A stretch of 64,000 nt of DNA from Halomonas nitroreducens (GCF_003966155.1 NZ_RXNS01000006.1:167413-231412), one strand, 5' to 3'. Positions 1 to 10,802 are shown, counted from the stretch's first letter. Translations and numbers: made by a program. The notes: generated by a model not told the origin, from the letters alone.

Positions 1-321
1 CAGCAGGCCGGCGTTGTGCAGGATGCCGTCCAGGCGACCGAACTCCTTGTCCAGGGTCTCGGCCATGTCATGGAAGTCCTTGAGGCTGGCCCCTTCGAAG
101 TTGAGGGGGAAAATCGCCGGCTGCGGCAGGCCCTCGGCCTCGATCTCGTCGTAGACCGCTTCCAGCTTGGCGATGGTCCGTCCCAGCAGGATCACCGTGG
201 CGCCATGGCGGGCGAAGCTCAGCGCGGCGGTCCGCCCGATGCCGTCGCCGGCCCCGGTCACCAGGATCACTCGATCGGCGAGCAGGTCGCCGGACGGCAG
301 GTAATCGATCTTGCAGCGCAT
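1..321 (-). CDS. yciK: YciK-family short-chain oxidoreductase, 3' end cut by window edge
   Basis: Reading from ATG at 319-321 the frame stays open to the window edge for 107 codons. It begins MRCKIDYLPSGDLLADR and continues with the Rossmann glycine motif VTGAGDGIGR and the SDR motif LHNAG. The order of these blocks and their spacing match the E. coli YciK oxidoreductase closely. YciK is a cytoplasmic SDR whose physiological substrate is not established. The catalytic Tyr-Lys part lies beyond the edge and cannot be checked. The gene ends its shared region only 10 bp upstream of cpoB's stop, so it lies downstream of the tol-pal genes on the same strand. Confidence 0.85.
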   Translation of the reverse strand, partial: MRCKIDYLPSGDLLADRVILVTGAGDGIGRTAALSFARHGATVILLGRTIAKLEAVYDEIEAEGLPQPAIFPLNFEGASLKDFHDMAETLDKEFGRLDGILHNAGLL

Positions 322-331
322 CACGGCTCCT

Positions 332-1159
332 CTAGTTGCCCGACTGGCGCAGGAAGTCGCCGGCGAGGCTGGCGGCATTGCTGTCCGGGTATTGGTCACG
401 GACCCTCTCGAGCAGCTCACGGCTGGCATCCGGTTCGCCCTGGCGCGCCTTGAGCAGGCCCAGCTTGTAGAGGGCATCGGGGACCTTGCTGCTCTCGGGG
501 AAGTCATCCAGCACGTGGCGGAAGGCCGTCTCGGCCGGCTCCAGCTCCGAGGCCGCGGAATGCAGCTCGCCCAGCCAGTAGTAGGCATTGCCGGTCAGCC
601 GGCTGTCGGGGTGCTCCGCGACGAAGGCCTCGAAGGCCTGGGTGGCCGCGGCGAACTCGCGTGCCTGGACCTTGGCGAAGGCGGCCTGATAGGCCGAGCG
701 GGCCGCGGCATCGCCGCCGCCAGTGCCGGATTCCGGCCGCTGCTCGGTCCGACCGGCCGAGCTGCCCTCCCCGGCTGCCTCGTCGAGCCCCTGCTGCTGG
801 CCACGACTGCCACCGGCCGACATGGCGGGCCCGCCCGAGGACAGGCGGTCCTCGATATCCATGTACTGCTGGCGGGTCTGTCGACGCAGCTGCTCGAGCT
901 GATAACGCAGCTCTTCCACCTGGCCGCGCAGCTGGCGAAGCTCTTCCTGGTTGCGCTGCACCTCGTTGAACAGCAGCAGGCGCCCTCCCGCCTCCTCGCG
1001 GGTGGTTGCCTGCTCATAGAAGCTGCCACCGCCCCGGGAACTCCCGGAGCCGCCGGAGAGGTCCTCCACCACCGGCTGCTGGGCCAGGGCAGGCACCGCC
1101 AGGACCAGCGGGAGCCCGAGGGCCCCCGCCTTGCACAGTCGTTTCAGCCCCTGTGTCAT
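332..1159 (-). CDS. cpoB: Cell division coordinator CpoB (Tol-Pal system protein YbgF)
   Basis: 275 residues. A signal peptide (LVLAVPALAQQ, cleavage near residue 27) is followed by a glutamine- and arginine-rich coiled coil at about residues 65-110, a low-complexity linker, and a C-terminal block of TPR helices (YYWLGELH, ALYKLGLL) at about 155-270. This is the full CpoB architecture. In the family CpoB is periplasmic, binds TolA through its coiled coil and couples Tol-Pal constriction to peptidoglycan synthesis. It is the last gene of the tol-pal cluster, as usual. A GGGAG ribosome site sits 7 nt before the ATG. Confidence 0.93.
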   Translation of the reverse strand: MTQGLKRLCKAGALGLPLVLAVPALAQQPVVEDLSGGSGSSRGGGSFYEQATTREEAGGRLLLFNEVQRNQEELRQLRGQVEELRYQLEQLRRQTRQQYMDIEDRLSSGGPAMSAGGSRGQQQGLDEAAGEGSSAGRTEQRPESGTGGGDAAARSAYQAAFAKVQAREFAAATQAFEAFVAEHPDSRLTGNAYYWLGELHSAASELEPAETAFRHVLDDFPESSKVPDALYKLGLLKARQGEPDASRELLERVRDQYPDSNAASLAGDFLRQSGN

Positions 1160-1195
1160 CGCTTGCTCCCTGTCGAGTTGAAGCCGGGCTCAGGC

Positions 1196-1714
1196 TCAGT
1201 AGGCGAAGACGACCCGGCGGTTCTGAGCGTAGGCTTCCTCATTGCCACCACGGGCCGCCGGGCGCTCCTCGCCGTAGCTGACGACCTCCACCTGGGAGGG
1301 TGAGACGCCCTGGACGCTCAGGAAGCGTTCCACGGCACCGGCACGGCGCTCGCCCAGCGCGAGGTTGTACTCGCGGGTACCGCGCTCGTCGGTGTGGCCC
1401 TGCAGCACCACGCTGGCATCCGGGTTGCCACGCAGGAACTGGGCGTGGGCCTCGAGCACGGACTGGAACTCGGGACGGATGGCGTCGCTGTCATAGGCGA
1501 AATAGATGGTGCGCACCTCGGGGATCCGCGCACCGGCCATCTGGTCGGCGCCTTGGCCAAGACCGCTGCCACTCACCTGACCGCTGCCGGCGCCATTGCC
1601 GCCCGCAATGCCATCCATGGATCCTTCCTGGGTACCGCCACCGCTGGAACAGCCGGCCATGACGGCCAGGGACACGGCGACGGCCAGAGAGCGGACATAG
1701 GGCTTGAGTTGCAT
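1196..1714 (-). CDS. pal: Peptidoglycan-associated lipoprotein Pal
   Basis: 172 residues from ATG at 1714, chosen over an in-frame ATG at 1738 because AAGGAG lies 8 nt before it and the lipoprotein signal then starts correctly (MQLKPYVRSLAVAVSLAVMAGC). The lipobox Cys is in VMAGC. A glycine/serine linker leads to the OmpA-like domain with YDSDAIRPEF and LQGHTDERGTREYN, the segments that bind diaminopimelate in peptidoglycan. Pal is an outer-membrane lipoprotein that pairs with TolB and the peptidoglycan layer. It lies between tolB and cpoB on the same strand. Confidence 0.96.
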   Translation of the reverse strand: MQLKPYVRSLAVAVSLAVMAGCSSGGGTQEGSMDGIAGGNGAGSGQVSGSGLGQGADQMAGARIPEVRTIYFAYDSDAIRPEFQSVLEAHAQFLRGNPDASVVLQGHTDERGTREYNLALGERRAGAVERFLSVQGVSPSQVEVVSYGEERPAARGGNEEAYAQNRRVVFAY

Positions 1715-1737
1715 CGTAAGACTCCTTGCGTGATACA

Positions 1738-3027
1738 TCAGTTCAGGAACGGTGACCAGGCGGGTTCGCGCACGTCACCCTGGGCCGCGGGCAGGCGGAA
1801 GGACGCGCGTCCATCCGCGGTCACGGCTCCCAGCACACCATTGCCTCCCTGCTGGGTGGCGAAGATTACCATGGTGCCGTTGGGCGCGACACTGGGCGAT
1901 TCTGACTGGCCGCTCTCGCTCAGCTCGACGAGACGCCCGCTGTCGAGATCCTGACGGGCCACCTGGTAGCCGTTGCCGCCGCGATGGATCAGGAAGATGG
2001 ACTCGCCGTCCGGGCCGAAGCGCCCCCGGGCATTGTAGTTGCCGGTGAAGGTCAGGCGCTCGGCGCCGCCGCCGCCCAATGCATGACGATAGATCTGCGG
2101 GCCGCCGCTGCGGTCCGAGGTGTAGATCAGGCTATCGCCGTCCGGCGCCCAGGCGGGCTCGGTCTCGATGCTTTGGCTGTTGGTGAGCCGCTCGAGGTTG
2201 CGCGAGCCGATATCCATGACATAGATGTCCGGCTGACCATCCTTGGACAGCGCCATGGCCAGGCGTCGGCCGTCGGGTGACCAGGCCGGCGCGCTGTTGA
2301 GGCCCTCGAACGAGGTGACCTGGGCGCGACGCCCGCTGGCCACCTCCTGCACGTAGATCGCCGGCCGACCGGACTCGAAGGAGACATAGGCCAGCTTGCC
2401 CCCATCCGGCGACCAGTCCGGCGACATGATCGGTTCATCGGAGCTCAGCACCTGCTTGCTGTTGCGCCCGTCGGCATCGGCGACGAACAGCTGGTAGGAC
2501 GTCTGCTCGCCCACCCCCTGGGAGGTGACATAGGCGATGCGGGTCGAGAAGGCACCGCGAATGCCGGTGATCTCCTCGAAGATCTTGTCGCTGATGCGGT
2601 GTGCCGCGGCGCGCAGCTGGCTGTCATTGGCGGTCAGCACCTCGCCGAGCAGTCGCGACTGGCCGTTGACGTCCATCAGCTCGTAGCGGACCTCGACCCG
2701 GCCGGCCTGGTGGCTGACCCGCCCGACCACCAGGTAGCGGGTATCCAGGGCCTGCCAGTCACCGAACTTGACCTCGTCACCGCTCGAGGGGGTGGCGAAC
2801 ATGGCGTCCCGCTCGAGGGGGTCGAAGTAGCCGCTGCGCTTCAGGTCGTCGGCGACGACCTGGGCCAGGTCGACGGGCAGCTGGCCGCCGTCGGCGGCGA
2901 AGGGCACCACGGCGATGGGCGTGGCCCGCTCGTTGCCGCGGGTAATGTCGATGGTCAGATCGGACTGGACGAGCGGCGCGCAGAACAGCAGCACGGCCGC
3001 CAGCCAGGTGGTCATCAAGGCTCTCAT
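1738..3027 (-). CDS. tolB: Tol-Pal system beta-propeller protein TolB
   Basis: 429 residues, the usual TolB length. A signal peptide (residues 1-22, ending LVQSDL) precedes the N-terminal alpha/beta domain and a C-terminal beta-propeller made of repeated [27 protein letters not shown] and [11 protein letters not shown] units. TolB is periplasmic and shuttles between Pal, TolA and partner proteins. Its ATG overlaps the tolA stop by one base (ATGA), so the pair is translationally coupled. Confidence 0.96.
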   Translation of the reverse strand: MRALMTTWLAAVLLFCAPLVQSDLTIDITRGNERATPIAVVPFAADGGQLPVDLAQVVADDLKRSGYFDPLERDAMFATPSSGDEVKFGDWQALDTRYLVVGRVSHQAGRVEVRYELMDVNGQSRLLGEVLTANDSQLRAAAHRISDKIFEEITGIRGAFSTRIAYVTSQGVGEQTSYQLFVADADGRNSKQVLSSDEPIMSPDWSPDGGKLAYVSFESGRPAIYVQEVASGRRAQVTSFEGLNSAPAWSPDGRRLAMALSKDGQPDIYVMDIGSRNLERLTNSQSIETEPAWAPDGDSLIYTSDRSGGPQIYRHALGGGGAERLTFTGNYNARGRFGPDGESIFLIHRGGNGYQVARQDLDSGRLVELSESGQSESPSVAPNGTMVIFATQQGGNGVLGAVTADGRASFRLPAAQGDVREPAWSPFLN

Positions 3028-4262
3028 CAGCGGATATCCCCCGGTTGGAATCTGAGGTTGAATTCTCGGTACTGGCGCTGCACCGATGAAGGTAGCTCAC
3101 GCAGCTCGGCGAAGGGAGCCGCGGCCCTGACCGCCTGGAGGGCCGACCGGTCGAAGGCGCTGTCACCGCTGCTGCGCCCGATGCTGGCGGCGAACAGTTC
3201 CCCGGAGGGGCCGAGCCGCACGCGGATCTCGGCGGTGGCATTGCCGGTCACGTTGGGCGGTATCGCCCAGGCCTGCTCGACGGCCTGCCGCACCAGGTTG
3301 ATGAAGCCATTGGCGGCCTCCTGAGCCTGAGCGCTGTTGGCCACGCTCTCCGACTCGCCGGCGATGGCCTGGTCCAGTCCCTGCTGAGCGGCCTCTGCCG
3401 CCCGGCGAGCGGCTTCTTCCCGGCGACGTTGCTCCTCGGCCTCGCGCTGACGCCGGGCCTCTTCCTCGGCCTGGCGCTGGCGTTCCGCTTCGGCCTCCCG
3501 GCGACGCTGCTCCTCGGCCTCGCGCTGGCGCCGGGCTTCTTCCTCGGCCTGGCGCTGGCGTTCCGCTTCGGCCTCCCGGCGGCGCTGCTCCTCGGCCTCG
3601 CGCTGGCGCCGGGCCTTTTCCTCGGCCTGGCGCTGGCGTTCCGCCTCGGCCTCACGCTGGCGCCGAGCCTCTTCTTCGGCCTCGCGCTGGCGTTCCGCCT
3701 CGGCCTCACGCTGACGCCGGGCCTCTTCCTCGGCCTGGCGCTGGCGTTCGGCCTCGCGTTCCTCGCGTAGCTTGGCCTGGTGCTCGGCCTCGGCGGCGCG
3801 CCGCTGCGCCTCTTCGGCGGCCTGCTCCGCCGCCTGACGGGCGGCTTCCCGCGCCTCGGCTTCGGCCGCTTCCTCGGCCTGCTCCGCCGCCTGACGGGCG
3901 GCTTCCCGCGCCTCGGCTTCGGCCGCTTCCTCGGCCTGCTCCGCCGCCTGACGGGCGGCTTCCCGCGCCTCGGCTTCGGCCGCTTCCTCGGCCTGCTTGG
4001 CTGCCGCTTCCTCGGCCTGCTTGGCTGCCTCTTCCTCGGCCTGCTTGGCCGCCTGGGCCGCGGCCTTGGCTTCCTCGGCGCGCTGGGCCCGGTCGGTGGC
4101 GGTCTCGGTGCTGACCAGGGTGGCCTGCACGATGGCCCGATTCGGCGGCTCCTCCTCGGCCGCGGGAAAGCGGATCACGCTGACCACCAGGATCCCCAGG
4201 TGCAGGGCGATGGCGAGCAGCAGCGGCAGACCATAGCCCACGCGTCGTTGGTGTCTGGCCAT
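3027..4262 (-). CDS. tolA: Cell envelope protein TolA
   Basis: 411 residues with the three-part TolA plan. Residues 1-40 hold one transmembrane helix ([19 protein letters not shown]). Residues about 60-310 form a long Ala/Glu/Lys/Arg helix made of near-identical repeats ([18 protein letters not shown] blocks, then [19 protein letters not shown] blocks). Residues about 330-411 form the folded C-terminal domain ([18 protein letters not shown]). TolA spans the periplasm and links TolQR proton-motive force to Pal and CpoB. An AGGAG site precedes the ATG. The central repeats make length variation by slippage or recombination likely. Confidence 0.94.
   Translation of the reverse strand: MARHQRRVGYGLPLLLAIALHLGILVVSVIRFPAAEEEPPNRAIVQATLVSTETATDRAQRAEEAKAAAQAAKQAEEEAAKQAEEAAAKQAEEAAEAEAREAARQAAEQAEEAAEAEAREAARQAAEQAEEAAEAEAREAARQAAEQAAEEAQRRAAEAEHQAKLREEREAERQRQAEEEARRQREAEAERQREAEEEARRQREAEAERQRQAEEKARRQREAEEQRRREAEAERQRQAEEEARRQREAEEQRRREAEAERQRQAEEEARRQREAEEQRRREEAARRAAEAAQQGLDQAIAGESESVANSAQAQEAANGFINLVRQAVEQAWAIPPNVTGNATAEIRVRLGPSGELFAASIGRSSGDSAFDRSALQAVRAAAPFAELRELPSSVQRQYREFNLRFQPGDIR
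3822..3992 (-). repeat. Three near-identical 57-bp tandem repeats inside tolA
   Basis: Units begin at 3822, 3879 and 3936, each 57 bp or 19 codons. They encode repeated [18 protein letters not shown] in the TolA helix. Because each unit is a whole number of codons, copy-number change would alter periplasmic reach without breaking the frame. Confidence 0.9.
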
Positions 4263-4271
4263 GGGCTCTCC

Positions 4272-4712
<441 letters not shown>

Positions 4713-4724
4713 GGCGTGTCTCCC

Positions 4725-5414
4725 TCAGCCGGCAGCGGCGTCGCCGCGACCCTGCAGGTTACGGTGCAGGATGGAATGGAACTCCTCGGCGAAGTCCTCG
4801 TACTTGCCCAGCAGCCGCGAAGACTCTGAGGAGAGCCGGTTGTAGAAGATCACCGCGGGAATCGCGGCGAACAGGCCCATGGCAGTGGCGATCAGCGCCT
4901 CGGCGATCCAGGGCGCGACGGTGGCCAGGGTCGCCTGCTGGGCCATGGACAGCGACTGGAAGGAGCCCATGATCCCCCAGACGGTGCCGAACAGCCCGAT
5001 ATAGGGACTCGACGAGGCGACCGTGGCGAGGAAGACCAGGTGCAGGTTGAGGCGGTCCTCCTCCCGGGACCAGGCAACGCGCATGCTGCGCTGGACGCCG
5101 TCGAGGATCGCCTGGGGGCTGCGGGTCTTGGGCAGCAGGCGATTGAACTCGCGAAAGCCGGCGCGAAAGATGTGCTCGGCGCCCAGGGTCTCCTGCTCGG
5201 AGGGCGTCTCGCGGTACAGCTCGTTGAGGTCGACCCCGGACCAGAAGCGGTCCTCGAAGTGGCGATGGGCCTTGCGGGCGCGGCGCATCACGAAGGTGCG
5301 CTGGAAGATCACTACCCAGGAGAGCAGCGAACCCAGCAGCAGCAGCAGCATCACCGCCTGGACCACGCCGCTGGCGTTGATGATCAGGTGGGGAATGGAC
5401 ATGGCGTCGTTCAC
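4725..5414 (-). CDS. tolQ: Tol-Pal system proton channel TolQ
   Basis: 229 residues in the ExbB/TolQ/MotA family, with an N-terminal helix (VMLLLLLGSLLSWVVIF) and two later helices around GLFGTVWGIMGSFQSLS and EALIATAMGLFAAIPAVI. GTG at 5414 is the favoured start because GAGGA lies 5 nt upstream. The in-frame ATG at 5402 would be 17 nt from that site. TolQ is the inner-membrane stator that works with TolR. It follows ruvB directly, with no ybgC gene between. Confidence 0.94.
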   Translation of the reverse strand: MNDAMSIPHLIINASGVVQAVMLLLLLGSLLSWVVIFQRTFVMRRARKAHRHFEDRFWSGVDLNELYRETPSEQETLGAEHIFRAGFREFNRLLPKTRSPQAILDGVQRSMRVAWSREEDRLNLHLVFLATVASSSPYIGLFGTVWGIMGSFQSLSMAQQATLATVAPWIAEALIATAMGLFAAIPAVIFYNRLSSESSRLLGKYEDFAEEFHSILHRNLQGRGDAAAG

Positions 5415-5452
5415 GGGATTCCTCGTCTCGTCGATCGTGACTGGGTGAGTCG

Positions 5453-6472
5453 TTAGGGGGTCGGGGCCCGGTCGTCCGGGGCCAGGCCGAAGTGCTGCCA
5501 GGCCTGGCGGGTCACCACCCGACCGCGGGCGGTGCGCATCATCAGTCCCTGCTGGATCAGGTAAGGCTCGATGACGTCCTCGATGGTGTCGCGCTCCTCG
5601 CCGATGGCGGCGGCCAGGGAGTCGACGCCCACCGGCCCGCCGTCGAACTTCTCGATCATCGCCAGCAGCAGGCGACGGTCCATGTGGTCCAGCCCATGGT
5701 GGTCCACGTGGAGCATGTTGAGGGCCTGGTCGGCGATCTCGGCGTCGACGTGTCCGGCACCGCGCACCTCGGCGAAGTCGCGCACCCGGCGCAGCAGGCG
5801 ATTGGCGATACGCGGGGTGCCCCGTGAGCGTCGTGCCACCTCGCGGGCACCGCCCGTGTCGGTCTCGACGCCGAGCAGCCGGGCCGAGCGGGCGACGATC
5901 TCGGTGAGCTCCTCGATGCTGTAGAACTCCAGGCGCTGGACGATGCCGAAGCGATCCCGCAGTGGCGAGGTCAGCAGGCCGGCGCGGGTGGTGGCGCCGA
6001 CCAGCGTGAAGGGCGGCAGGTCGAGCTTGATCGATCGCGCCGCCGGCCCCTCGCCGATCACGATGTCGAGCTGGAAATCCTCCATGGCGGGATAGAGGAT
6101 CTCCTCGACCACCGCCGACAGGCGGTGGATCTCGTCGATGAACAGCACGTCGCCGGGCTGCAGGTTGGTGAGCATGGCGGCGAGGTCCCCGGCGCGCTCG
6201 AGCACCGGGCCGGACGTCGACTTGAGCCCGACGCCCATCTCGGTGGCGATGATGTTGGCCAGCGTGGTCTTGCCCAGGCCCGGCGGCCCGAAGACCAGGG
6301 TATGGTCGAGGCTCTCCTCGCGGCCGCGGGCGGCGCTGATGAAGATGTCCAGCTGCTCGCGGACGCGGGGCTGCCCAATGTAGTCGTGGAGGTGCTTGGG
6401 GCGGATGGCGTGGTCGAGGTTACCCTCGCCCTCGCGGGTGTCGGCAGCGATCAAGCGGTCAGTCTCCAGCAT
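5453..6472 (-). CDS. ruvB: Holliday junction branch migration ATPase RuvB
   Basis: 339 residues. The Walker A motif ([11 protein letters not shown]) is at about residue 63, Walker B is FIDEIHRL, the AAA+ sensor region is GATTRAG, and the C-terminal winged helix ends in [12 protein letters not shown]. RuvB forms the hexameric motor on RuvA-bound Holliday junctions. GGAGGA lies 6 nt before the ATG. It is last in a ruvC-ruvA-ruvB order on the minus strand and is followed by tolQ. Confidence 0.97.
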   Translation of the reverse strand: MLETDRLIAADTREGEGNLDHAIRPKHLHDYIGQPRVREQLDIFISAARGREESLDHTLVFGPPGLGKTTLANIIATEMGVGLKSTSGPVLERAGDLAAMLTNLQPGDVLFIDEIHRLSAVVEEILYPAMEDFQLDIVIGEGPAARSIKLDLPPFTLVGATTRAGLLTSPLRDRFGIVQRLEFYSIEELTEIVARSARLLGVETDTGGAREVARRSRGTPRIANRLLRRVRDFAEVRGAGHVDAEIADQALNMLHVDHHGLDHMDRRLLLAMIEKFDGGPVGVDSLAAAIGEERDTIEDVIEPYLIQQGLMMRTARGRVVTRQAWQHFGLAPDDRAPTP

Positions 6473-6521
6473 GCTGGTCCTCCGCTGGGATCCGGAATTG
6501 CAGGGGTGGCCGGGACATGGT

Positions 6522-7136
6522 CTAGCCCGCCATGCGGCGCGCCAAGGCCGCCTTGATCATTGCCTCGGTGCTGCCCTCTTCCTCGAGGCCGGCCAGCATG
6601 CGCGTGGCCTCGGCAGGCTTGTAGCCCAGGCTGACCAACGCCGCCTCGGCATCGGCCTGCGGATCCTGGCGTCTCGCCGCCGGCGACGCTGGGGTCCCGG
6701 CCTCGGCGGTCGAGGGCTCGGCGCCTCCCTCCCAGTGGGGAAAGCGATCGCGCATCTCCACGATCAGGCGCTCGGCGGTCTTCTTGCCGACGCCGGGCAG
6801 GCGGGTCAGCGCCTTGACGTCGTCATCCATCACGCAACGGATGAAGGCATCCTCGTCCATGCCCGAGAGGATCGCCAGAGCCAGCTTGGGGCCGATGCCA
6901 TTCACCCGGATCAGGGCCCGGAACAGGGCCCGTTCCTGTTCCCGGGCGAACCCGTAGAGCAGGTGGGCATCATCACGCACCGTGAGGTGGGTATACAACG
7001 CCACCTCCTCGCCGAGACCCGGCAGGGCCACCAGGGTCGTCATCGACGCCTCGAGCTCATAGCCGATGCCGGCCACGTCTACCACCAGCCAGGGGGGCTG
7101 TTTCTCCAGCAGGGTGCCACGCAGGCGTCCGATCAT
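6522..7136 (-). CDS. ruvA: Holliday junction DNA-binding protein RuvA
   Basis: 204 residues starting [20 protein letters not shown], the standard RuvA N-terminal OB fold. The helix-hairpin-helix motifs are [13 protein letters not shown] and [14 protein letters not shown] flexible linker leads to domain III ([19 protein letters not shown]), which contacts RuvB. It lies 49 bp upstream of ruvB on the same strand, as expected for coordinated expression. Confidence 0.97.
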   Translation of the reverse strand: MIGRLRGTLLEKQPPWLVVDVAGIGYELEASMTTLVALPGLGEEVALYTHLTVRDDAHLLYGFAREQERALFRALIRVNGIGPKLALAILSGMDEDAFIRCVMDDDVKALTRLPGVGKKTAERLIVEMRDRFPHWEGGAEPSTAEAGTPASPAARRQDPQADAEAALVSLGYKPAEATRMLAGLEEEGSTEAMIKAALARRMAG

Positions 7137-7269
7137 GGTATGTCACTGTCCTTGGTCAAGAATCCAGCGCGGCGGGGCGCGTCGCGCTCACTATACTGGT
7201 CCCCCCCGCGGCATGCCAGTCCAGGCAAACGGCGTTCGATAACGGCCACCCGTCGCCTTTCAGAGACGG

Positions 7270-7812
7270 TCAGGAGGGCCGGTAGTCCCGCCAGCTATGG
7301 CCCTTGCGAGACCGCTTGCTGCCGCCGAAGCTGCCCTGGGTGATCAGGCCCCGCCGCGCATGGGCGTGGGTCAGGGCGATCGCCAGAGCGTCGGCCGCAT
7401 CGGCCTGGGGGGGCCCCGAGAGGCCGAGGATAGCGGTGACCATGTGCTGGACCTGGGCCTTGTCCGCCGCGCCGCCCCCGGTCACCGCCTGCTTGATCTG
7501 CCGCGGGCCGTACTCGCTCACCGGCAGGCCATGGTTGGCGGCGCAGACGATGGCGGTGCCCCGGGCCTGGCCGAGCTTGAGCGCCGAATCGGCATTCTTC
7601 GACATGAACACCTGCTCGATGGCGAACTCACCGGGGCCATGCAGGCCGATCACCTCGCTGACCCCCGCATAGACCTGGGCCAGGCGCTGGGCCAGGTCGT
7701 CGCCCCGGGTGCGGATGCAGCCACTGGCCACGTAGCGCGGGCTGGACGCGCTGACATCCAGCACCCCGTAGCCGGTGACCCGCGACCCGGGATCGATGCC
7801 CAGGATCAGCAT
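7270..7812 (-). CDS. ruvC: Crossover junction endodeoxyribonuclease RuvC
   Basis: 180 residues. The acidic catalytic residues are present: Asp7 in ILGIDPGS, Glu in FAIEQVF, and the pair of aspartates in [12 protein letters not shown]. RuvC is the dimeric nuclease that resolves Holliday junctions in concert with RuvAB. The basic C-terminal tail is usual. A 133-bp gap separates it from ruvA. Confidence 0.97.
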   Translation of the reverse strand: MLILGIDPGSRVTGYGVLDVSASSPRYVASGCIRTRGDDLAQRLAQVYAGVSEVIGLHGPGEFAIEQVFMSKNADSALKLGQARGTAIVCAANHGLPVSEYGPRQIKQAVTGGGAADKAQVQHMVTAILGLSGPPQADAADALAIALTHAHARRGLITQGSFGGSKRSRKGHSWRDYRPS

Positions 7813-7880
7813 CGGCCCCGCTCCGTCGTCCGGGAGAGGTCGCCAACGGCCGTCAACGGCCGGTCCGCCGGGGTGCCCCG

Positions 7881-8103
7881 CTCACTCCTCCCGCGCCTCC
7901 ATGATGGCATCGCAGGCCAGTCAAGCGTGCATTGGTGGCGATGCTCACTCCTCCAGTGCCTCCATGATGGCATCGGAGGCCGGTCATGCGTGCATTGGTG
8001 GATATGCTCACTCCTCCAGTGCCTCCATGATGGCAGCGCAGGCCAGTCAAGCGTGCATTGGTGGCTATGCTCACTCCTCCAGTGCCTCCATGATGGCATC
8101 GGA
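7881..8103 (-). repeat. 63-bp tandem repeat built on the 3' end of yebC
   Basis: Units start at 7881, 7944, 8007 and 8070 at exact 63-bp spacing, three complete copies plus the fourth, which is the true end of yebC. On the minus strand each unit carries the last codons of yebC (AIMEALEE) with its TGA stop, followed by about 30 bp of the downstream spacer. The copy farthest from the gene differs most (GCGCGG in place of GCACTG). It looks like repeated tandem duplication of the gene end plus spacer. There is no spacer diversity, so it is not a CRISPR array. Confidence 0.93.
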
Positions 8104-8823
8104 GAAGTCCGCATTGGTGTAAACATTCTGCACATCGTCCAAGTCCTCGAGCATATCCACCAGCTTGATGATACGCCGCCCGAGCTCGGCGTCGTCGATG
8201 GAGGCGTAGTTGTCGGGATACAGCCCGACATCGCTGGCGTCGGGCTCGATGCCCGCCGCGACCAGGGCGTCCTTGACGGCGCCGAAGGCCTGGGGGGTGG
8301 TGACCACTTCCAGGCGGCCGTCGTCCAGGGCCTCGATGTCCTCGGGTTCGGCGGCCAGGGTCGCCTCCATGGCGGCCTCCTCGCTGACGCCCTGCGGCAG
8401 GGTCAGGCGCCCCTGCTTGTGGAACATGAAGGCCACCGAGCCGGAGGTCCCCAGGTTGCCGCCATGCTTGTTGAAGGCATGTCGCACCGCGGAGACAGTG
8501 CGATTGCGATTATCGGTCATCGCCTCCACCAGCACGGCCACGCCCTCGGGACCGTAGCCTTCGTAGACGACCTCTTCCATGTCGTCGCCGTCGGTGTTGC
8601 CGGCGCCCCGGTCCACGGCCCGCTGGATGGTGTCCTTGGTCATGTTGTTGGCCAGCGCCTTGTCGATGGCGGCGCGCAGGCGAGGATTGTCGTCGGGCTC
8701 GCCGCCGCCCTGGCGGGCGGCCACGCTCAGCTCGCGGATCAGCTTGCTGAAGATCTTGCCTCGCTTGGCGTCCTGGGCGGCCTTGCGATGCTTGATGTTG
8801 GCCCATTTGCTGTGGCCTGCCAT
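8071..8823 (-). CDS. yebC: YebC/PmpR family protein (TACO1 family)
   Basis: 250 residues from ATG at 8823, where GAGGAG precedes the start and the protein begins [18 protein letters not shown], the invariant YebC N-terminus. Conserved blocks [10 protein letters not shown] and [17 protein letters not shown] follow. Family members have been described both as transcriptional regulators and, more recently, as ribosome-associated factors that ease translation of difficult motifs. It lies between aspS and ruvC, a common gammaproteobacterial order. Its stop codon is inside a tandem repeat. Confidence 0.96.
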   Translation of the reverse strand: MAGHSKWANIKHRKAAQDAKRGKIFSKLIRELSVAARQGGGEPDDNPRLRAAIDKALANNMTKDTIQRAVDRGAGNTDGDDMEEVVYEGYGPEGVAVLVEAMTDNRNRTVSAVRHAFNKHGGNLGTSGSVAFMFHKQGRLTLPQGVSEEAAMEATLAAEPEDIEALDDGRLEVVTTPQAFGAVKDALVAAGIEPDASDVGLYPDNYASIDDAELGRRIIKLVDMLEDLDDVQNVYTNADFSDAIMEALEE

Positions 8824-8927
8824 GTCACGTCTCCTCGGAACGCCCCGCTGACCTGCTGCGCCCGGCGCGTGGCGCAGGGCCAAGCCCGGGGCGTCCTTGC
8901 TGGCTGGTGGGTGTCGCGCGCAAATGA

Positions 8928-8951
8928 CACCGGCGCCCTGAGGCGCCGGTG
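8928..8951 (-). terminator. Hairpin terminator after aspS
   Basis: A perfect 10-bp inverted repeat (CACCGGCGCC / GGCGCCGGTG) with a 4-nt loop lies 22 bp past the aspS stop. On the minus strand it is followed by TCATTTG, only weakly T-rich. It probably ends aspS transcripts or weakens read-through into yebC. Confidence 0.6.
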
Positions 8952-8973
8952 AGAGCTTGCCGGAACGCGCGCC

Positions 8974-10755
8974 TTATTCGCCGGCGCTGTCCGCCTTGGC
9001 CTTCTGGCGCAGACGGATGTTGAGCTCCTTGAGCTGCTCAGCACTGACCTCGCCCGGGGCGTCGGTCATCAGGCAGGCCGCGCTCTGGGTCTTGGGGAAG
9101 GCGATGACCTCGCGAATGGTGCGGGCCCCGCTCATCAGCATGACCAGGCGGTCGAGGCCGAAGGCCAGGCCACCATGGGGCGGCGCCCCATATTGCAGGG
9201 CGTCGAGCAAAAAGCCGAACTTCTCGCGGGCCTCGTCCTGGTCGATGCCCAGCACCTCGAGCACCGTCTGCTGCATGGCCTGGTCGTGGATACGAATCGA
9301 GCCGCCGCCCAGCTCGGTGCCGTTGAGCACCATGTCATAGGCCCGGGACAGGGCGCCGGCCGGATGGGTCTTGAGGGTCTCGACGTCGCAGGACGGCGCC
9401 GTGAAGGGATGGTGCAGGGCCTGCAGGCGGGCACTGCCGTCGTCCTCGAACATCGGGAAGTCGACCACCCACAACGGCGCCCAGTCGGCGGTGTAGAGGT
9501 CGAGGTCCTCGCCCAGCCGGACGCGCAGCGCGCCCAGCGCCTCGTTGACGATGCGCGCCTTGTCGGCGCCGAAGAAGATGATGTCGCCATCCTCGGCGCC
9601 GACCCGGTCCAGCAGTTGCTCGACCACGCCTTCCATGAACTTGACGATCGGCGACTGCAGGCCCTCGAGCCCCTTGGCACGCTCGTTGACCTTGATCCAG
9701 GCCAGGCCGCGGGCCCCGTAGATGCCCACGAACTTGGTGTACTCGTCGATTTCCTTGCGCGACAGCGAGGCACCGCCCTTGACCTTGAGCGCGGCGACCC
9801 GACCGTCCTCGGCGTTGGCCGGTCCGGAGAACACCTTGAAGTCCACGTCCTTCATCAGGTCGTCGACGTCGGTCAGCTCCAGCGGAATGCGCAGGTCCGG
9901 CTTGTCGGAACCGAAGCGGCTCATGGCTTCGGCATAGGGCATGCGCGGGAACTCGGGCAGCTCGACCTGCAGCACGTCCTGGAACAGCTGACGGATCATG
10001 CCCTCGGTGATCGCCATGATGTCCTCCTCCTCGACGAAGGAGGCCTCCAGGTCGATCTGGGTGAATTCGGGCTGGCGGTCGGCGCGCAGGTCCTCGTCAC
10101 GGAAGCACTTGGCGATCTGGTAGTAGCGATCGAAGCCGGACACCATCAGCAGCTGCTTGAACAACTGGGGCGACTGCGGCAGGGCGAAGAAGCTGCCGGC
10201 GTGGGTGCGGCTCGGCACCAGGTAGTCCCGGGCCCCCTCGGGGGTGGCGCGGGTCAGGATCGGGGTCTCGATGTCCAGGAAGCCCTGAGCCTCGAGATAG
10301 GCCCGCACGCTGTGGGAGATCCGCGAGCGCAGCCGCAGCTTGTCGATCATCTCCGGGCGGCGCAGGTCGATGTAGCGGTGCTTGAGGCGCACCTCCTCGC
10401 CGACCTTGCCATGCTCGTCGAGCTGGAAGGGCGGCGTGGCCGCGGTGTTGAGCACCTCCACATCCTTGGCCAGCACCTCGATCAGCCCGGTGGGCATGTT
10501 GGGATTCTGGGTACCCTCGGGGCGCAGCCGCACGCGACCCTGGATGCGCAGCACGTACTCGCTGCGGGCGCGGTCGGCAGTGGCGAAGGCCTCGGCGGTA
10601 TCGGGGTCGACCACGACCTGGGCGATGCCGTCGCGATCGCGCATGTCAAGGAAGATGACCCCGCCATGGTCACGGCGGCGATGTACCCAGCCGCACAGGG
10701 TGACCGTCTGATCCACCATGGTCTCGTTCAGCTGGCCGCAATAATGGCTGCGCAT
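8974..10755 (-). CDS. aspS: Aspartate--tRNA ligase
   Basis: 593 residues, the length of bacterial-type class IIb AspRS. The N-terminal OB fold begins MRSHYCGQL and includes [12 protein letters not shown]. Class II motif 2 ([18 protein letters not shown]) and motif 3 ([13 protein letters not shown]) flank the large bacterial insertion domain. It charges tRNA-Asp in the cytoplasm. AGGA precedes the ATG. Confidence 0.97.
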   Translation of the reverse strand: MRSHYCGQLNETMVDQTVTLCGWVHRRRDHGGVIFLDMRDRDGIAQVVVDPDTAEAFATADRARSEYVLRIQGRVRLRPEGTQNPNMPTGLIEVLAKDVEVLNTAATPPFQLDEHGKVGEEVRLKHRYIDLRRPEMIDKLRLRSRISHSVRAYLEAQGFLDIETPILTRATPEGARDYLVPSRTHAGSFFALPQSPQLFKQLLMVSGFDRYYQIAKCFRDEDLRADRQPEFTQIDLEASFVEEEDIMAITEGMIRQLFQDVLQVELPEFPRMPYAEAMSRFGSDKPDLRIPLELTDVDDLMKDVDFKVFSGPANAEDGRVAALKVKGGASLSRKEIDEYTKFVGIYGARGLAWIKVNERAKGLEGLQSPIVKFMEGVVEQLLDRVGAEDGDIIFFGADKARIVNEALGALRVRLGEDLDLYTADWAPLWVVDFPMFEDDGSARLQALHHPFTAPSCDVETLKTHPAGALSRAYDMVLNGTELGGGSIRIHDQAMQQTVLEVLGIDQDEAREKFGFLLDALQYGAPPHGGLAFGLDRLVMLMSGARTIREVIAFPKTQSAACLMTDAPGEVSAEQLKELNIRLRQKAKADSAGE

Positions 10756-10802
10756 GTCGTATCCTGTTTGTTGCGTGATGAAAAAGCGAGAGTGGTGACG
10801 GC

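Noticed and set aside
7881..8103. Regular 63-bp repeats as a CRISPR array
   Set aside because: The units are contiguous, with no variable spacers, and each copies the end of yebC. There are no cas genes.
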